This document shows positions 49,485 through 61,353 of a stretch of 64,000 bases of DNA, in pieces (position 1 is the stretch's first letter; every line of letters starts with the position of its first letter). Source of the stretch: Phytophthora colocasiae (lineage: Eukaryota; Oomycota; Peronosporomycetes; Peronosporales; Peronosporaceae). A program made the translations under genes and the position numbers. The DNA lies in NCBI GenBank assembly GCA_018806915.1, contig JAGKQI010000033.1:372001-436000 (forward strand), given 5' to 3'. A model generated the notes under the pieces. It saw only the letters and a program-made list of their open reading frames with translations, made no database searches and was not told where the DNA came from.

Positions 49485-52325
49485 ATGGACACCATGGAAT
49501 GCACCTGCGGATTCCTGCCGTGCATCTGCGTGGGTGATGCTACAGAGGACGTCGATTTATCAGGTGAAGGTCACGATGTACTTCGTGTTGGAGGTAGAAC
49601 AACAGCCGCTGCAAAGCTGCGCCAGCTTTTCGCGGCCGATGCCACGACGCAGTGTATGAGCTGCATGATGCTGCCGTGTATTTGCCCCGCTGAAGACGAC
49701 GCCACTATGATTGGCGATGAAGTTGAAACGACAAGTGCGGAGGCTGTCAGTCCGCTCGCTTCTGGACAAGATCTAGACGCTGTGGACGAGGAAATGGACG
49801 AGTATGGCCGTGTGCGACTGGGTTCAGGCCGGAGCGAAGAAGACGTTTGGATTGCTAAAGAGATCAAGCCGCTGCTCAAGCCCCACCAAGTGGAAGGAGT
49901 GCAGTTCTTGTACTCTCACGTTCTTGCACGCCGTGGGTGTATCTTGGCAGACTACATGGGACTCGGCAAGACGCTGCAAGTCATCACTGTTATTTATTCC
50001 TTCATAGTCGATGAGACAGAAGCTCGTGAGCGAAGCAGCAAAGGGACTGGCGTGGAAACAAGAACCACTAAGATAAAGGATCAGGAAAACAGTGACGAAG
50101 GTCAGGAGCCATTACCCACGGTGCTGATTTTGTGCCCAGCTATTTGTCTGCCGAACTGGGAGGCCGAATTTAACAAGTGGTTGGGGGCCGATGCTCGTGC
50201 GCGCTGTCCCGTTCTACGACTGGATTCTTCAGCGACAAAAGGCACTGCTGTAGGACGACTACGATTGCTTCAGCGTTGGAAGCGCACAGGAGGCGTAATG
50301 CTGATGGGTTATGAGATGTTTCGCGGGCTATTGAACCCGACGACGGCACCGACGAGTTCTGCTTCGAAACAAGATTCATCTGTCCAAGTGTGCTCGCGAA
50401 TGGCTTCAGCCGTGATGGAGGTTACCAGCTCTTCGGCCCAGGAGATGGCCAAAGTGCAGCGTACAGCACACGAGTTTCGTCAGCTGCTCTGTACTCCAGG
50501 TGCAGATCTAGTTGTGATGGATGAAGGTCATCGGATGAAGGACCCAAGCTCGTTGCTGTGTCAGAGTGTGACGCAAATCCAATCTCCTCGACGACTTGTA
50601 CTCACCGGTTATCCTGTGCAAAACTCGCTGTCCGAATATTGGTGCATGGTAAATTTTGCGCGAGAGGGGTTCCTCGGCAGCTATGAGGAATTTCGAGCGA
50701 AATACGAACGACCCATTTTGGAGGGAAACACGGGACGCTCACAAGAACTGATTGAGAAACTGGAGAGCGTCGTACTGCGCCGAGGCAAAGCGTTGCTGCG
50801 TTCTCAGCTCCCGCCTAAAATGGAGTGGATCTTGTACTGCAAGCTGTCACCGCTACAACACCGTTTGTACTGTGACTTTCTCGACTTTTACGGCAATGGA
50901 GGTGGAGCTGCAGCTGACCTTTTGACTGCATACGCTGCACTACTACAGGTGATGAACCACCCGGATATTATCTATTCAAAGCTGTGTCCGTCCCAGGAAA
51001 ACGGATCCGACTTGCTACTTGAAGACGACGACGAATTCATTGACGAATCGACAGGGTGGGGATGGGAAAGCGAAGACCGTTTGAAGGAAAAGCGGCAGCT
51101 TGCTGCTGCTCAGAGGCGTCGGAAGCGCCAGAAGCTTAGTGACACGCAAAAGTCCTACGAGTGGGCTCGACCAGTTATCTGCGGTCAAGCCGAGCTAGGG
51201 AACAAGATGCAAATCCAGTCCAAGATAAGTGCTTATCAAACGGAAGCGCTTGAAAACAGTGGTAAAATGGCGGTGCTTTTGCGGATTGTTGAAGAAAGTT
51301 TCACCTGTGGTGATAAAGTGGTTGTGTTCTCCCAGAGTGTGCCTACCCTGAAAGTTATCTCCGATTTCTTGCGAGCGAGTTCCTTCAGTCCATCACGCGC
51401 TGCCGATGACGCTGCTAGCGCACGGAATAGTCCGAAGGAATGCACCGTCGCTAAGAAGCCAAAGCGACGCAGAGTTGCTCCGCGTCCGAATCGCGATCCA
51501 GCAGGAATATTACGCAAGCGAAGAAACCAAGCAGGGGCCAATGCTTCTGGCAAGTTCACCGCTACTGCTACTACGGCATCGTCCAATGAGTGGTTTCTGC
51601 AGATTGACGGCAGCACAAACGGTGCCAAGCGCATGGAGTACATCCAGGTAAGTTGCTGTCGCCTTTGAGCTAGCGATTTTATGGCACTGACAGTCAGTAC
51701 TGTTTCTTGTTGCGTAGAGATTTAGCTCGGCCAACTCCCCAGTGAAGCTGCTTTTGGTGTCCACGCGCGCTGGGGCAGAAGGCATCAACCTCCACGCAGC
51801 GAATCGCCTCGTCCTGTTTGACGTTAGTTGGAATCCGTCCAACGACCACCAGGTATTGGTTGAAGACACATTTAAACATGCGATGTTTTGGAACTCACTT
51901 TTCTTTTGTCCTCTTCTGCTTTTTAGTCGATGTGCCGCTCGCACCGTATCGGTCAAGCTAAAACTGTGCACGTCTACCGTCTCGTGAGCACAGGCACAAT
52001 GGAGCGCATGATCTACGAACAGCAGATGAAGAAGGTGGATCTATCCACTTCAGTAGTTGATAGTCGAGACCGTGTGGACCAGGAAGAGCGTGCGGTAAAC
52101 GCAGAGTCTGCGTTAAAGGAGGCGACAACCAGTTCTGTGCCTTTTAGCGGGTTCCTCCAACCACCCACAGAGGCTGACTACAAGAAGGAGCTCACGGTGG
52201 ACAAGTCCCTGATCAGAAACGACAGCGTCTTAATGGCGTGCGTTAAGCAGTTAGGCCGTTGGCTGGTAGACGTCCATCGCGTGCACGAACCCGTGGACGA
52301 CGAAAAGCAGACTGTGCAGTCCTAG
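49485..52325 (+). CDS. SNF2-family ATPase (ATRX/ARIP4-like)
   Basis: Three exons: 49,485-51,647; 51,718-51,852; 51,927-52,325; 898 residues. The ATPase has LKPHQVEGVQFLYSHVL (Q-like motif), DYMGLGKTLQV (motif I), LILCPAICLPNWEAEF (Ia), VMDEGHRMKD (motif II as DEGH, a form seen in the ATRX/ARIP4 branch) and RLVLTGYPVQNSL (III). The C-lobe has KVVVFSQSVPTL (IV), TRAGAEGINLHAANRLVLFD (V) and SMCRSHRIGQAK (VI). A basic insert of about 65 residues separates parts of the C-lobe. The extreme N-terminus repeats a small Cys motif, CTCGFLPCIC and CMSCMMLPCIC, 45-50 residues apart, possibly binding metal. It presumably remodels chromatin using ATP. Confidence 0.85.
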
Positions 52326-53198
52326 AAATCTATCAGTCTCAGGACAAGTTCAAACTTCCAACGAGTTGCACATCAATTCTGTATCAATGTTTTCATTCCG
52401 CTAGTCGAAATGCCCAGTACACTTTCCAGCATGCAATCACCTCTACGCCACCAGCAAAGCAAGAGCCAAGCTGAATGTAATCCGGCTCCATAGGTAGACA
52501 TTCTGCTTGACCTCTGGTGTTGTGTTAGCAACTTGGCAGGCAATTCTATGTCTGACGTACTGAAGTACAAAAGTTCTGCAATCTGCCTGGATAGTGTTCC
52601 AACACAATCACACACCGCCGTGCTTCTCTCACCTTTTGAGAGTACTGGTTGTACACGTACTCACGCTCTGGTAGAGTGTATCAATACAAATTCACATGGG
52701 TATTGACGTCGGCAACTGTTAGCACACTGATGGGCATTCCAATGCGGCTGCCATTTACCATGAAGCGTTCTGGCCAGGAGTAGTCAGAACTAACTGAAGT
52801 TTTGTCCAGTCCCGTAGTGTACAATCAGGTCATCCCTCCACATTGCTAAGATTTTTGCTTACAACTCTTGACGTCGCCTCGCTTCGTCTACTTTTTCGAC
52901 TTCAACATCCTCACATTTAACATCCAAACTACATAAGTCTGCATAAATTAAAGTTAGTACTTAAGCTTTCAAATATAAGCTTCAAAATTTTCCTACCTGT
53001 ATATTTGTATTTTCGTTTATATTACATATGTATATTTATCTTCATCTCGCAAAGCGATCAAACATTTTCCATGGAAACGTCCAAGGAACCGCCCCGAGCT
53101 CCGGTCAGCGTGGAGCTCCACGGGTGAATATAGTTCGGCACTGCCTCTGCGGAAAGGCGCAGAAGACGTCCGAGTTCATTCTCGCAAGTTTCGCGCCT
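52326..53198. other. intergenic, no gene seen
   Basis: 3' flank of the SNF2 gene and 5' flank of the RhoGEF gene; AT-rich from about 52,900 to 53,040. Open frame upstream of 53,199 exists but lacks protein-like character. Confidence 0.5.
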
Positions 53199-56100
53199 AT
53201 GAGCAGCCAGCTGCAGGAGGTCACGGCGGCGGAGATGGCCGTGGCCGCCCCGCGCCGCCGACGCGCGGACGGGAAGCCCAAGAAGGCGCGCAAGAAGGTG
53301 ACTCTATGCCCCGGCATTGTGTTGTTCGACCCGAAGGACCTGGAGATCAGCACCACTGTAGATGACGACTGGAAACCGGCGCTGACTGTAGAGCTACTAG
53401 AGGAGGGACCCCAGGACGAAGAGGACGAGGATGTCGCTGAAGACAATCAGGAGGACAACGATATGGACCAGGAAACAGCCAAACAGATGCGACTTCGTGC
53501 TCAAGTTATTACTGAGATCTGCGAGACTGAGAAGAGCTACGTGACCGACATCCGGACGCTGCACGACCACTACCTCGTGCCTCTGGAGGCCAACAACCAC
53601 CCCATTTTGGAGGACGCGCAGATCGCCGTCTTCTTCAACAACCTGCGGCACCTGGTTATGCTCAACTCGAAGCTACTGGAGGATCTACAGGAGATCGTAC
53701 AACGTCGACCCTCCATGGCACTTGAGGAGAGCAAGACTGAAGACACTCCGGCAGGCGAAAAGCGCAAGAAAAGCGTGAAAAGCCCCGTGGCGGTTGCAGT
53801 GCAATGTGAGGCGGAAGGTGTTGGTGCAGTCTTTTGTCGCTATGCCCCGTTGTTTCAGCTGTACAGAGGATATGCTAAAGACTTCACCGAGGTGGCTGCG
53901 TTGTTGAAAAATTTCGGACAGGACACCAGATTGGGTTTCTCCAAGTTCCTGGAAAAGTGTCGCGAGCGAAGTGGATCACTGAAGCCGTTCGACAGTCTTC
54001 TGATCATGCCGGTTCAGCGTATCCCACGCTATAAGCTTCTTCTGGAGCGACTTTGCGAGCTAACGGGACCAGAACACCCAGATGCAGCGTTCCTGAGTGA
54101 GGCTGTTGACCGCGTGCGAGCTGCAGCGTCCCTTATCAACGAGTCAATTCGTCGTCAGGAGAATCTGGAGACGGTTTTGCAAGCTCAGCAGAAGTTTTCA
54201 GGTCAGCTCTCGCTGTTCACAGCAGATCGGAGACTAGTGAAGTCGGGGAAGCTCATGAAGATGTCGACAAAGCGCCAGGAGGAGGTCATGATTCACCTTT
54301 TCAACGATATCCTACTATACAGTGGAGTGCTCATGACTGGTGGCTACCGCGTGCGGCGAATTGTCCACTTACATTCCAAGGCTGTGGGAGTCAAGACGGA
54401 GCTTCCGGACGCCGTCAAAGCCCTTTTCAACCAGGAATCACGCGGTCGTGTGCTCAAGGACTGTGGCTTCGTCGTTACCAGTCGAGAGAAGACGTTTATC
54501 CTGTACACGGAAACTCCAGAATCTCAACGGGAGTGGGTGGAAGCCATTTCCAGTGCAGTGAAAGAAGCTCAGGAGAAAAAGAAAGCTGAAGGAGACACTG
54601 CGGATGGTGACGAGAATGCGCTGGAGTCGTGTGAAGGACCTGCTGATGCTGCAGCCCTGTGGGTTCCTGACGAGGTGGCTGAGGATTGCACCATTTGCAA
54701 GGCGTCCTTCCGTAAATACTACCGGCGGAAGCACCATTGCCGTCGTTGCGGAGCTGTAGTGTGCGATACTTGTTCTTCAGGCCGTTCGCCGTTGTTTGTA
54801 GGCGAATCTTCTCGATCTCAACGTGTATGTACCTCCTGTTTCAAGGTTCTGGATCTCGTGCGTCAAATTGCGATGCATTGGTTGTCCCGGGTGGTGGAGT
54901 TTCGAGGCTTACTGCGTCGTCGTCGACTTAACAAGTGGACGGAGCACTACTATGAACTTCGTGCCGGTGTGTTGAAGCAGTTCACATTGGAGACAGCATC
55001 GTCCGGCTCCACACCTGTGCCTCATACCGGAAATGCTTCTGGATTCAGTAGTTCTGGGAATGGCAGTATTGCGGCTGGAGCTACAGGTTCGACAGCGATT
55101 AATGGTAGCACGCAACGCTGTTGCACGGATGAGTTAACTCTGGCTGGAGCCATCGTAATTCACCGGTCGGACAGTCGTGCACACAAGAATCGCTTCTGTT
55201 TCCAGATCTCAACCACCGAGTACGACGGGAGTGAGGCCAAAGCGAATGGCATCAGTAATGGGATCAACCAGAATAAAACAAGTCCCATGCGCAGGCGTCT
55301 AAGTCAGAATTCGACCCGACCACAATTTATGAAGAAACTTTCGCCTCTAAAGCTGGCTGTCACTCGCATTGGCGACGTTGTATCTCGTCGGCGCGAGCCT
55401 GCAACGGTGCGTGGAACGCCTCTTCCAGCTGAAGGGGGTTTTCCACTTGGATCTCCCCCGCCACTCCACACCGCACCCACTCAGTCCCCAACTTCATCTC
55501 TCGTAGCGTCTTCTTCATCCGTCGCTTCTGTGCATGAAACTGAGTGGATCTTGTGCGCTTCGACTATCCAAGAAGAAGTGGCATGGCGTGTTGCTATCCA
55601 ACGTTCGGCAGACAAATCACTCAATCGGATGAGGCGCTCACGCGTGACCGATTTCCCCGGTTCTCTCGCTCAAAGTGGAATTTTAAGCCTCGGTTTAAGC
55701 GTGCCAGCTAGCAACATACGGGCTTCAATGTCTGTAATTCCAAACCCAAGTGCTGAAAGGAGACGCATGTCTTCTCTAGATCGTGGACGAACAACGGATG
55801 CGGAATTGTCAATGGAGCTTGCCCAACACGCAGGAGAAGATCGCGACGCGTACTTGCTGGAACGTCGACGCCGTCAAATTCTGAAGGAAGTTATCCGGTC
55901 AGAAGAGAGCTATGTTCAATGCCTGAGCGAATGTATTCGCCTTTTCGTCCAGCCGTTGCTGTTGAGGCAACTTGAAGGGAGGCAGATGTTCCGTCGTCGC
56001 CAAAACAAACGCAGAGGATCTCTTCGCCCCGTTCTTGGTGGAACTTTGACTACATCAGCCCGACATGGGATCACTGCGCCAAACAGAACGGGACATCGTC

Positions 56101-58172
56101 GAGCTCGTAGCGGTGGAAACGTAGGTATTTCAAGAGCTGGAGGTAGCAGCGCCAGTCTACACACCATGCTGAGCTCCTACGCTACTGCCAACTCGTCATT
56201 GTCGACGAATTCAACTCCAACGCCCAAGATGCTAGTGATGGACGCTGATTTATCGATTTTCTTCAGTAGTGTGGACCAAATCTACACATTAAACCAGCAG
56301 CTTCTAGACCATTTGTCTCGACATCTCGAGGAAACCAGTGTCTCGCCAACGACGATAGCATCGGAAAACCAAGGAGCCAAACGGGATGGCCAACCGACTG
56401 AGTTTCCGGGCGTGAAAGTCCACCGCGCCGGCGCTATCTTCCACGCCTACGCTCCACTGATGCAACTCTATACATCTTACGCGAGCCGACATACTTCAGC
56501 TCTAGCGGCGTTGGATTCGCCACAGTTCTCAGGATTTTTACGTGAACTACCCCCCGAGGCGGATGTGAATCGGCTACGACTCTATCTCAACATGCCAGTG
56601 GAGCGTATTCCACGATATAAGATGCTGCTGGAAGAGCTACTGGGGTCTACACCACCTGAACACGTCGATTTTGCACCTCTGCAGGCCGCAATTCGTAGCG
56701 TGGATCGAGTTGCAAAAAAAATTGAGGAAATCAGCGAACGGCGTGAGAATGCGCGCACTCTGGCTTCTGTGAGCGCCAAAGTTGGTATTAGTCTCAAAGG
56801 ACGACACTTTGTGCGCGATGGAATGCTGCGCAAAGTGTGCCGTAGCAAGGTGCAAACGTATTATTTCGTGCTGCTGGAAGACGGTAAGCTTGTCGTATTT
56901 GAAGCTTTGTTGGGGTCTAGATTTTTAATTCTATGTGCTCTTAGCTATGGTGTACGGACGGCAAGGCGGACTGCACAAGAAGTTTCGCTTGATCGATCTT
57001 TGGGAGTGCAAGGTGGCGGCAGATTCGGAGACTATGCCTGGTGTCATTACGACTGCGGTGAACTCGAACAAGTGCGTGCTATCTAACGCGAGAAATTGTT
57101 GTAGCTTGCAATTTACTGACGAATCTATCGTTGTACAGCGCGTTCTGCTTCTATTCCCCTCTCAAGTCGTTTATTTTGCTGACCGACTCGGAGTCGGACA
57201 AAGTGGGCTGGACAACTGACATCCGTGATTGCATTGATCGGAATCTTCGGGGCAAGACGCATCCACGCCGCACCAGCGTTCGTTCGGAGCTGATGACGGA
57301 CAACGACGAGGATTCATCCAGTGGCTACGAGCTCGAAGGAGGGTTCGTCATCAAGAATGGCTGGCTAAACGTGTCTGGTGGCGCCGTGGCGACAGGAAAC
57401 GGAGTTGGCGTGAGTCCAAGCCCTAGTAACAGCAGCGGCGTTGGCAAAAAACCACGACGGCTGTGGATCACACTGACGCTGCAGACGATCTCACTGGGAT
57501 CGACGTTCAAGGCGCCACAGCCAGAGGAGACGATCCCCATCGAGCTGTGCGAAGTGGCGCCTCTCAAACACGAAAAGTGCTTCCGACTCCAGTTTCTGCA
57601 CGATACGGTAAGTCGGTCAACTTCAACTTGCTGTCGTCGAATTCACTTGACGTTGTCATTCTGCTATACAGAAGACGCGCGCGCAGACGACGTACGTGTT
57701 CGAAGCGCTGTCTTTGGCGGAGAGAGAGGAATGGGTTCGCGCATTGACGCACTGCATCTCGGGGGGAGACGAGCTGGATCTGCGACGCCGCAGCCTCAAG
57801 ACAGCGACGTTGGCTCCGATCTTTATGTTCGACAAGGTCTCCAACGTCTGCACCATCTGCACGCACAGCTTCGCCGTGTATCGGCCCCGTCACCACTGCA
57901 GGTGAGCCACTGCTTTCTGTGTCTTCTGCATTTGACACATTGGGTCGTTGCTTTGTGGTGCCGTCGCTAACTCGTCTGTTGCCGCGGAATCGCACTGTGT
58001 GGTCGCTGTGGCATGTTGTCTGGACAGATTATGCGGCTCGTTGGTGTGCGGGCATTGCTCGAAGCGGCGGTGGACGTTGTCATACAGCTCCAGCAAGAAG
58101 GCGTCGCGCGTGTGCGATAGCTGCGCCGAGTCGACCATGAGCCTCACGCGCTCGTTCGCCGCCGAGACGTAA
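53199..58172 (+). CDS. double RhoGEF-PH-FYVE protein
   Basis: Exons 53,199-56,883; 56,945-57,071; 57,139-57,607; 57,672-57,901; 58,028-58,172; 1,551 residues with matching phases. Start MSSQLQEV was chosen because the preceding open frame is low in coding character. Order: basic/acidic head; DH domain 1 (about 102-322, EKSYVTDIRTLHDHY, MPVQRIPRYKLLLERL); PH 1 (about 346-460); FYVE 1 (about 496-560, CTICKASF, RRKHHCRRCGAVVC, RVCTSC); split PH 2 (about 566-808); DH 2 (about 891-1187, EESYVQCLSECIRLF, MPVERIPRYKMLLEEL); PH 3 and PH 4; FYVE 2 (about 1482-1540, CTICTHSF, RPRHHCRLCGSLVC, RVCDSC). The second DH has a 60-70 residue basic insert after its first helix. DH domains activate Rho/Rac GTPases and FYVE binds PI3P on endosomes. 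The donor at 56,884 (GTAAGC) restores a good PH frame. Confidence 0.85.
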
Positions 58173-59216
58173 CGAACTTCAACACTCACTGCGAAAAGCG
58201 ATATACTTGCTTCTCGAATCTTCAGGAAACGGCTCTTTTCAGTGTGTTTCTAAACCCATCTACCCGTAAAATATAGTTGAAACCTGTACCACTTTATACC
58301 GAAGGGACACAGAGACGGTAACTGTAGCGACCAAGCAGCAAAAGCCGCACCGCATGTCACTCTCGGGGTGACAGCAACTTGTCTAACGGTTGCACCAGCT
58401 CTACTGCTGAATTGGACGGTGCAGCCCTGAACGCGGTGTCAGCGTGACAGGCTATCTCCGAGGTGCAGAGCATCTTATAGGCGAGCTCTCTTGCCGTTTA
58501 ATCGCCGCGGATCCGTCGTCCACGGCGGAAAGAAACAACCCAGCGATAATGTCGCCGACATGGCAGCTTCACCGTGGCGCATCCGTCTGATTCCTCCACT
58601 TTGCGAGCGCAGACGCATCCGATCGGACCTGGTCGAGGTTGAAATCGGAATTTTCAGTCTTCCCGCACAGAGCCGCCGCAGTTCACGCCGCAGCCACAAT
58701 CACCGAGACGAAAATGATGAAGCCGCCTAAAATGCGTCAGCGAGAAGGGAGCGGCCTGGTCGTGCAGTGGCTTGCGCCACCTGGCGAGAGACGCTGGAGC
58801 TCGTCTAGACGAACTGTTTGTAGCTGCGTCCATCGCTACACCAAAAACAATGTCGACCTGTTGCGCCTTTCATTCTGCTTGTTGATTGGCTCATTGTGAG
58901 GAAACGTCCACCTATGATTGGATAAAACTCACCCTAAGCCTTGACACTCGTTTTTTTAGAAGCCAGTCGCTTTTACTCCTGCTTGCTGGCTCCGCTGCCA
59001 TTCTCCATACTGCGCGACTTCCTCTCTTGGGGACGGACGTCTAGTGCCTTTGTCTCTACGGGATAAGCTCCTTTGCTATTGTATCTAGCCACTCCCCTCG
59101 CCCTTAGCAAAGAGACACTCGACACTTGCCAGTACCTTGTTGAAAGTCGCTTTCTCATACCTGTTCCTCACCCCCCCCCATCACTACGCACAGGTCGTAG
59201 TACAATTGCCACTCGC
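58173..59216. other. intergenic, no confident gene
   Basis: About 1 kb. A plus-strand ORF of 79 codons at 58,491-58,730 (and its mirror on the minus strand) has basic, low-information content and no known motif, so it is not called. Confidence 0.5.
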
Positions 59217-61151
59217 ATGCCGCTGTTCTCCAGGTCCTCGGAGCGGAAGTCACGGCCCGCCAAGTCCAAGTCGCATCGATTTTCACTGCGCAAGCACCAC
59301 CGCCACTCGGACGCAGACGCGGACTCGGTCGCTAGCCTTAGCAGCAGCCACAGCAGCCATTCGGACAGGAAAACAAGGCGCCAGACACAACCGACAACGC
59401 GAGAAGCAGAACAGACCATCGTCGTACCCCGTTCACTACCGGACGTGCCTTCAGCGCTCAACACCAAGTCACTCCAAGCTCCACCGTCCAACCTCTCGTC
59501 GTCCGTCAGATCATCCGCTTCGACACTTCGTAGCACCAGTCCGACACTGCACGAGAACCTCTCGGGAGGAGAGAACGACACGGAGATCTCGGAGATCTCC
59601 GAGGAGTCCGAGATCAGGGACTCCGTCAATACGCCGCCCCAGAGCCGCGTACCTAGCATGCGCAACAGTCGACACAGTGCCTCTACAACTGGACAGCGCA
59701 GCAACCGCAACAGCCTTGCGGAATACCGTCAGCTTCAATGCTCCATGTCATACAAGAACCGAGTGAACAGCGACGCGTACAGAGGAACCAGCACAACGTC
59801 CAGCTCCAGTGACTCCAGGATGAGTGAACGGATGAGTGACATGCGGACGTCTCTCGTCGATGGATTCCGCGCTACCAACACGTCGGTACGGTCGTCCGAT
59901 GGGCACAGCCTGCTTAACGCACGGATCTCCGAATCGTCCACAACGATTACATCTCTTCCAGCGGCACCACCAGCTCCAGTTACTCCTGCTATTCCTCCCC
60001 CGGCTGAGCGGTTTTCAGAATTTGAGCGTTCATCGTCGACTGCACCGATGACTGAAGCCAGCGTAGCGGCGCTGCAGACGCGTCGCGCATTCCAGCAGAT
60101 GGTTTTGGCGATGGAGGACGAAGATTCAGGTGACGAATATGACTCCGACAGTGATGTATGGCGAACCAGCAGTGCCGAGAGCTCTGCAGCTAGCTCTGGT
60201 GTTGTTCGACTAGGTGCAGACGAGTACAGGAAATTCCAGTTTCGTCTTCGGCAGCTAGAGGAAGTAACAGCAGAGCAGTCTAGGAAACAGGCAGACATGG
60301 AGCAGACTATCGAACAGGAGGTACAGGCCAGAACCCAGAAGGTCATCGAGGCTATGGAGAAGCAGATCAGCATGTACAAACAGGCCAAGGAGCTCGAGTG
60401 CGAGCGCGAAGTGCAGCGACGAGTGTCGGAACACTTGGACAACCCCAGGATGAGCTCTCGTAGTGCCGGTCGATCCAGTATGTCGCGTAGGTCGTCGGCA
60501 TACGGCTTACACCCCAGCAACAGCTCCGGCAGCTTCCGGGACAGCTACAACATCTCTGGCAGCATTAAGGAGGAAGGACATTCGCTAGAGAAGCTGCTAC
60601 ATCCTCGACGCTCGCGGAAACGTCTGGAACAGATGAAGGAGCGCGAGGAGGCTCAGAAGCGCGAGATGGAGCAGTTCCGGGAGTTTATCCGGACCACCGA
60701 GATGCGCGTCACTCAGACGCAGGGAATGGATGGTGTCATGTCGGCAGCACAACTGGATTCGGCCAAGAATAAGCTGGAAGAGCTAGCTGACCCGCTACTA
60801 CCCAAGTCGCTGCTGCAGTCGTCACCGTCAGAGCTGATTGAGTTGATCTGCGTACTGCGCAAGAACGGACGGGATCAGGACAAGCAAATAGAGGAGGCCA
60901 AGGGCCTTGTTACCGCCGCGATTGAAGCGCGCGAAGACGCGGAGGCTACAGCACGCGAAGCTGTGGAGCTCACCCTCATGCTGGACGCTAGATTAGAGCG
61001 CGCGGCTCGAGAGGAGCAAAAGTTGGTATGGCAGGCGCGTAAGCAGTCGGCAGCTGACGAATTCCGACACACCCGCGAGTCTCGAGACACCCGCGGATTC
61101 AGTGCAGGCTCGTCCGACTGGCAGTTTGGCACGTCGTCGGTACTCGAATAA
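59217..61151 (+). CDS. Ser-rich coiled-coil protein, unknown
   Basis: 644 residues from the ATG at 59,217 (MPLFSRSSERKS). An upstream in-frame start at 59,073 is possible but its sequence looks like leader. The first half is dominated by Ser, Arg, Thr and Pro, with basic patches (SLRKHHRHSD) and repeated phosphorylatable SxxS runs. Coiled coils lie at about residues 335-405 (EYRKFQFRLRQLEEVTAEQ, EAMEKQISMYKQAKELECE) and about 450-630 (RSRKRLEQMKEREEAQKREMEQ, IEARE-DAEATAREAVEL). No catalytic or membrane segment. It could be a cytoskeletal or scaffold protein, but I do not recognise the family. Confidence 0.7.
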   Translation: MPLFSRSSERKSRPAKSKSHRFSLRKHHRHSDADADSVASLSSSHSSHSDRKTRRQTQPTTREAEQTIVVPRSLPDVPSALNTKSLQAPPSNLSSSVRSSASTLRSTSPTLHENLSGGENDTEISEISEESEIRDSVNTPPQSRVPSMRNSRHSASTTGQRSNRNSLAEYRQLQCSMSYKNRVNSDAYRGTSTTSSSSDSRMSERMSDMRTSLVDGFRATNTSVRSSDGHSLLNARISESSTTITSLPAAPPAPVTPAIPPPAERFSEFERSSSTAPMTEASVAALQTRRAFQQMVLAMEDEDSGDEYDSDSDVWRTSSAESSAASSGVVRLGADEYRKFQFRLRQLEEVTAEQSRKQADMEQTIEQEVQARTQKVIEAMEKQISMYKQAKELECEREVQRRVSEHLDNPRMSSRSAGRSSMSRRSSAYGLHPSNSSGSFRDSYNISGSIKEEGHSLEKLLHPRRSRKRLEQMKEREEAQKREMEQFREFIRTTEMRVTQTQGMDGVMSAAQLDSAKNKLEELADPLLPKSLLQSSPSELIELICVLRKNGRDQDKQIEEAKGLVTAAIEAREDAEATAREAVELTLMLDARLERAAREEQKLVWQARKQSAADEFRHTRESRDTRGFSAGSSDWQFGTSSVLE

Positions 61152-61353
61152 CCGGCACATTTTGAATTGATGTTCGTGCGTCGTAAAGCGTAGGAGGCTC
61201 GTAGAGAGCTACACTAGCAGCCACGCCAGTGTACTATAATCCAAACCATCCTTAAATTGTTCGGGCAAGTTTGACAACAAGGACTTTATCAACACGATAC
61301 TGCAGATACAGAACGCATGTTAGACAAAAGGATCTTAGATGCGAACCTCTAAA

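Noticed and set aside
53028..53198. Upstream start for the RhoGEF protein
   Set aside because: The frame is open but the residues look like leader, and MSSQLQEV at 53,199 begins the natural charged N-terminus.
58491..58730. Small ORF before the Ser-rich coiled-coil gene
   Set aside because: Basic, motif-free and mirrored by an equally long ORF on the other strand.
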